Source: Catalinimonas niigatensis | Lineage (GTDB): Bacteria; Bacteroidota; Bacteroidia; Cytophagales; Cyclobacteriaceae | Reading direction: 5' to 3' | Assembly (NCBI RefSeq): GCF_030506285.1 | Contig: NZ_CP119422.1 | Location: 124,001-188,000, forward strand | Length of the DNA: 64,000 nucleotides | In this document: in pieces, positions 61,889-64,000 of the stretch | Position numbering within the stretch: the stretch's first letter is position 1 | Layout of the letters: every line of letters begins with the position of its first letter | Position numbers and translations under genes: made by a program | Notes under the pieces: model-generated | The model's database searches: none | Told to the model about the DNA's origin: nothing | Seen by the model: the letters and a program-made list of their open reading frames with translations, nothing else

Positions 61889-62605
61889 TTAACTTTTTTT
61901 CGGCTTAATAATCAATAAATTTGCATCATAAGTGACAATGCCCAGTAAGATGGCATTGATCAACCTGTCAATTGATACCTGATAATGTTGCACGGTATTG
62001 GCAACGGGATTAGGATTTAGTGGATCTGAAATGTATACCATACGAGTCTCTTTGTCATAGCCTTTGATCAATACAAAATGCCCACTAGGTTCACCTTTCA
62101 CATCGTGGTATTGATTGGTTTCAGGAATCTCACGAGCACATTGGTACAAATAGGTAGCACTAAGACCTGTCAAAACAGGTATTTGTTTGACTAAATATTT
62201 TTTTAAAAGTTTGGGTGTTAATTCTTCATATAAAATCCTTCCTCCTAGCTGGAGAAAATGCAGATAAGCATCCGTGGCTTGTTTGATTCTCAATTGTCTT
62301 TTCAGCGATGCCTGTTGCCTTAATTTGATAGGTAAATTAATACCTTCAGCAAACCACGTAGGATCAAAAATATGCAGATTATAAGTGTAAATACTAGCCT
62401 GATATCCACGCTGTAGTGCATGTATACCCAGATACACGGCCAATGTGCCTCCGGTTTTTAGTTGTTGTACTTCTGCAATCACTGTCTCCATCTCAATATG
62501 ATCCTGATAGTAGTTGTACAACGCATGCAGACAGGTAGGCCCGCAAGTAACATCATCGGGCTGAGGTCTGATATTGACTGTCATAACATGCTTTGCTTCA
62601 TCCAT
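61889..62605 (-). CDS. C39-like (papain-fold) peptidase
   Basis: Two hundred and thirty-eight residues from ATG 62605; an ATG at 62584 (MTVNIRPQPDDVTCGP) gives 231 and may be the true start. The catalytic Cys lies in DDVTCGPTCLHALYNYY, the His in GEPSGHFVLIKGYDKET, and the Asp in YISDPLNPNP, as in peptidase C39-like proteins. C39 enzymes cleave double-glycine leaders or act as relatives in peptide processing; no leader substrate is seen here. It is the first gene of the four-gene operon and diverges from the ECF sigma gene; the two annotated starts are 67 bases apart. Confidence 0.88.
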   Translation of the reverse strand: MDEAKHVMTVNIRPQPDDVTCGPTCLHALYNYYQDHIEMETVIAEVQQLKTGGTLAVYLGIHALQRGYQASIYTYNLHIFDPTWFAEGINLPIKLRQQASLKRQLRIKQATDAYLHFLQLGGRILYEELTPKLLKKYLVKQIPVLTGLSATYLYQCAREIPETNQYHDVKGEPSGHFVLIKGYDKETRMVYISDPLNPNPVANTVQHYQVSIDRLINAILLGIVTYDANLLIIKPKKS

Positions 62606-62717
62606 ACACTCTTCCGTATAATTTTAATACTTTGACGAAGGTGAAAGCAAAAGTCACTCTCATGGTGAGCAAATGTTTGTTATTATTGCAAATGGTAGAA
62701 AAACGTATCAAATTCAT

Positions 62718-63281
62718 ATGACTGATATTGATAAATTGGATGATGAAGGGTTAGCGCTAAGACTTAAAGAAACCGGCGATCAGCGTTATTTTGCAGAATT
62801 AATGCGCAGACATGAAAGAAAAATATTAAAAAAATGTAAGAGTTATGTAAAGCAGGATGAGGCCAGTGAGGACCTGATGCAGGAGGTAATGATTAAGCTT
62901 TTTTTGCGGATAAAAGATTTTAGAAGCGAGGCAAAATTCTCTACCTGGCTTTTTACCATTATCCATAGTACCTGTATAGATTACCTTCGCAAACATAAAA
63001 AAAATGTTCACAGCATCATTACTGAAAAGCTTAGCGATGAAGTAGCAGAAATAGTGGATACAGAAGAGGAGGTGACTGAAGCGATGAGTGAAAAAATACT
63101 GGAAGAGCTGCTGAACCACATGACACCTGAAGAAAAGATGTTATTGCTGCTGAAATACAAGGAAAAACATCAGATCAAAGATATTCAACTCACTTTAAAC
63201 TTATCGGAAAGTGCAGTGAAGATGCGTCTAAAAAGAGCTAAAGAAAAAATTAATAAACTTTATTATAAACACAGGCAGTAA
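62718..63281 (+). CDS. ECF-type RNA polymerase sigma factor
   Basis: With the start at MTDIDKLDDEGLALRL (62718) it has 187 residues; an in-frame ATG at 62673 would add 15 residues. Region 2 is seen in YFAELMRRHERKILKKCKSY and DLMQEVMIKLFLRIKDF, with the conserved STWLFTIIHSTCIDYLRKH. Region 4 is EEKMLLLLKYKEKHQIKDIQ followed by SAVKMRLKRAKEKINKLY. No anti-sigma gene is adjacent. It is divergent from the amidoligase operon, and a sigma factor in this position often controls the neighbouring genes, but this is inference. Confidence 0.92.
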   Translation: MTDIDKLDDEGLALRLKETGDQRYFAELMRRHERKILKKCKSYVKQDEASEDLMQEVMIKLFLRIKDFRSEAKFSTWLFTIIHSTCIDYLRKHKKNVHSIITEKLSDEVAEIVDTEEEVTEAMSEKILEELLNHMTPEEKMLLLLKYKEKHQIKDIQLTLNLSESAVKMRLKRAKEKINKLYYKHRQ

Positions 63282-63433
63282 TAGAATATTTGCTTAGTAC
63301 GAGGTTTACATTAACCATATTCAAAAAAAATAAATTTGAGATAGTGAATCCGTACATTTTTGCGAAAAGTGGCTCATTCACATTATAGACAAGTTATACA
63401 CAGAAAAGAATAGTGAAACTCTAAAACAATGCT

Positions 63434-63748
63434 ATGAAACGAAATGCATTCAAAATGAAACTGAAGCCGGGCTATGAGGATGAATATAAAAAGAGACATG
63501 ATCAAATCTGGCCGGAATTAAGTGAATGTCTGAAAGAAGCTGGAATACATGATTATTCTATCTATCTGGATGAAGAATCCTTAACGCTTTTTGCTTTTCA
63601 AAAATTAGAGGACGGGTACGATGCTCAGAAGTTAGCAATGCATCCGATAATTAGAAGATGGTGGGCTTTTATGGCAGATATCATGGATACCAATCCGGAT
63701 CATTCTCCAGTCAGTAAGCCTCTGTATGAAGTATTTCACATGGATTGA
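63434..63748 (+). CDS. rhaM: L-rhamnose mutarotase
   Basis: One hundred and four residues, the standard RhaM length. Diagnostic segments are NAFKMKLKPGYEDEYKKRHD with His22, IHDYSIYLDEESLTLFAF and RRWWAFMADIMDTNPDHSP. It interconverts the alpha and beta anomers of L-rhamnose (or a related pyranose such as fucose in some members). No rha catabolic genes are present in the window, so it may serve a polysaccharide pathway with the polysaccharide deacetylase gene that follows. Confidence 0.93.
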   Translation: MKRNAFKMKLKPGYEDEYKKRHDQIWPELSECLKEAGIHDYSIYLDEESLTLFAFQKLEDGYDAQKLAMHPIIRRWWAFMADIMDTNPDHSPVSKPLYEVFHMD

Positions 63749-63845
63749 GCCGTATAGGTAGCGTATGGAATCAAAAGTTTATTTAACAAGATGGAGAACA
63801 AAATCTATCAAAAAGTATTTTTAAGAGTTAAATCATTAGACCCAT

Positions 63846-64000
63846 ATGTACGCTTTATCCACTAAATTTCTACAGAATAATCCATCTAAAATAAGTAGAG
63901 TATTGGTATATATGTGTCTGTTCTCCCTTCCGGCTTTTTCGCAGATCATCCAAAAACCTATTCCTGATAAATTAGTGGTACTCACTTTTGATGATGCGGT
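63846..64000 (+). CDS. polysaccharide deacetylase family protein, N-terminal part
   Basis: Fifty-one codons and two bases are visible before the window ends. A basic start (MYALSTKFLQNNPSKISRVL) leads into a signal peptide-like hydrophobic run ending SLPAFSQ, then KLVVLTFDDA, the first NodB-homology motif with the two catalytic Asp. The family removes acetyl groups from amino sugars in peptidoglycan or polysaccharides. The start is ATG 63846, but a later ATG in the signal region is possible. Confidence 0.75.
   Translation, partial: MYALSTKFLQNNPSKISRVLVYMCLFSLPAFSQIIQKPIPDKLVVLTFDDA

Noticed and set aside
1-64000. tRNA or rRNA genes, CRISPR arrays, insertion sequences, integrases, att sites
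   Set aside because: Looked for in the intergenic gaps; found no cloverleaf-like segments, regularly spaced repeats, transposase or recombinase motifs.

Overview
The window looks like chromosomal DNA of a Bacteroidota member, most likely order Cytophagales. The reasons are AT-rich intergenic DNA, few Shine-Dalgarno sequences, a few TAnnTTTG-like promoter elements, the long IspG form, a type II glutamine synthetase, DUF2851 and SiaC-family proteins, several FtsX/MacB-type permeases, and an outer-membrane barrel–SPOR–ExbB–ExbD–TonB cluster. I found no rRNA, tRNA, CRISPR array, phage or insertion sequence. Most genes are ordinary chromosomal genes, with some lineage-specific small ones. The species assignment is inference.

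Layout. 0–1.6 kb: the start of an alpha-E protein and a circularly permuted ATP-grasp protein (predicted peptide-bond-forming pair). 1.8–6.1 kb: a shortened and an intact FtsX-type permease on either side of a small membrane protein. 6.5–14.5 kb: a membrane-anchored EEP-family hydrolase, a lipoprotein amidohydrolase, a membrane LytTR regulator with an FtsH-like periplasmic domain, a GMC oxidoreductase with its Tat-type small subunit, and a lone receiver protein. 14.5–31.9 kb: a large alpha-glucan/trehalose locus made of two divergent operons (treZ–GH57–treY–malQ on the minus strand, glgE–treS/mak–glgB on the plus strand). Together they encode glucan to trehalose (TreY, TreZ) and trehalose to maltose to maltose-1-phosphate to branched glucan (TreS, maltokinase, GlgE, GlgB), so a closed cycle is present. 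31.9–38.8 kb: GSII, MtaB, an EamA transporter, a NuoH separated from other nuo genes, a baeRF-like protein and a GroES-like protein. 38.8–43.2 kb: the energy-transducing envelope cluster. 43.4–50.2 kb: a LuxR-type response regulator, DUF2851, membrane proteins including an HTTM-like protein, a SiaC-like phosphoprotein and MlaF/MlaE. 50.4–56.8 kb: SDR, IspG, small conserved genes, IlvE and PrfB with its programmed +1 frameshift. 57–58.4 kb: small hypothetical genes and a long gap. 58.5–62.6 kb: a tight four-gene operon of C39-like peptidase, RimK-like ATP-grasp, GCS2 amidoligase and N-formylglutamate-amidohydrolase-like enzyme, diverging from an ECF sigma factor. 63.4–64 kb: RhaM and the start of a polysaccharide deacetylase.

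The best leads for new biology are the FtsH-ectodomain/LytTR fusion (10.2–11.1 kb), the amidoligase operon with its divergent sigma factor (58.5–63.3 kb), the GH57 protein embedded in the TreYZ operon, and the baeRF-like and GroES-like proteins near 37–38.7 kb. All functional statements are from reading sequence motifs; no database search was run.
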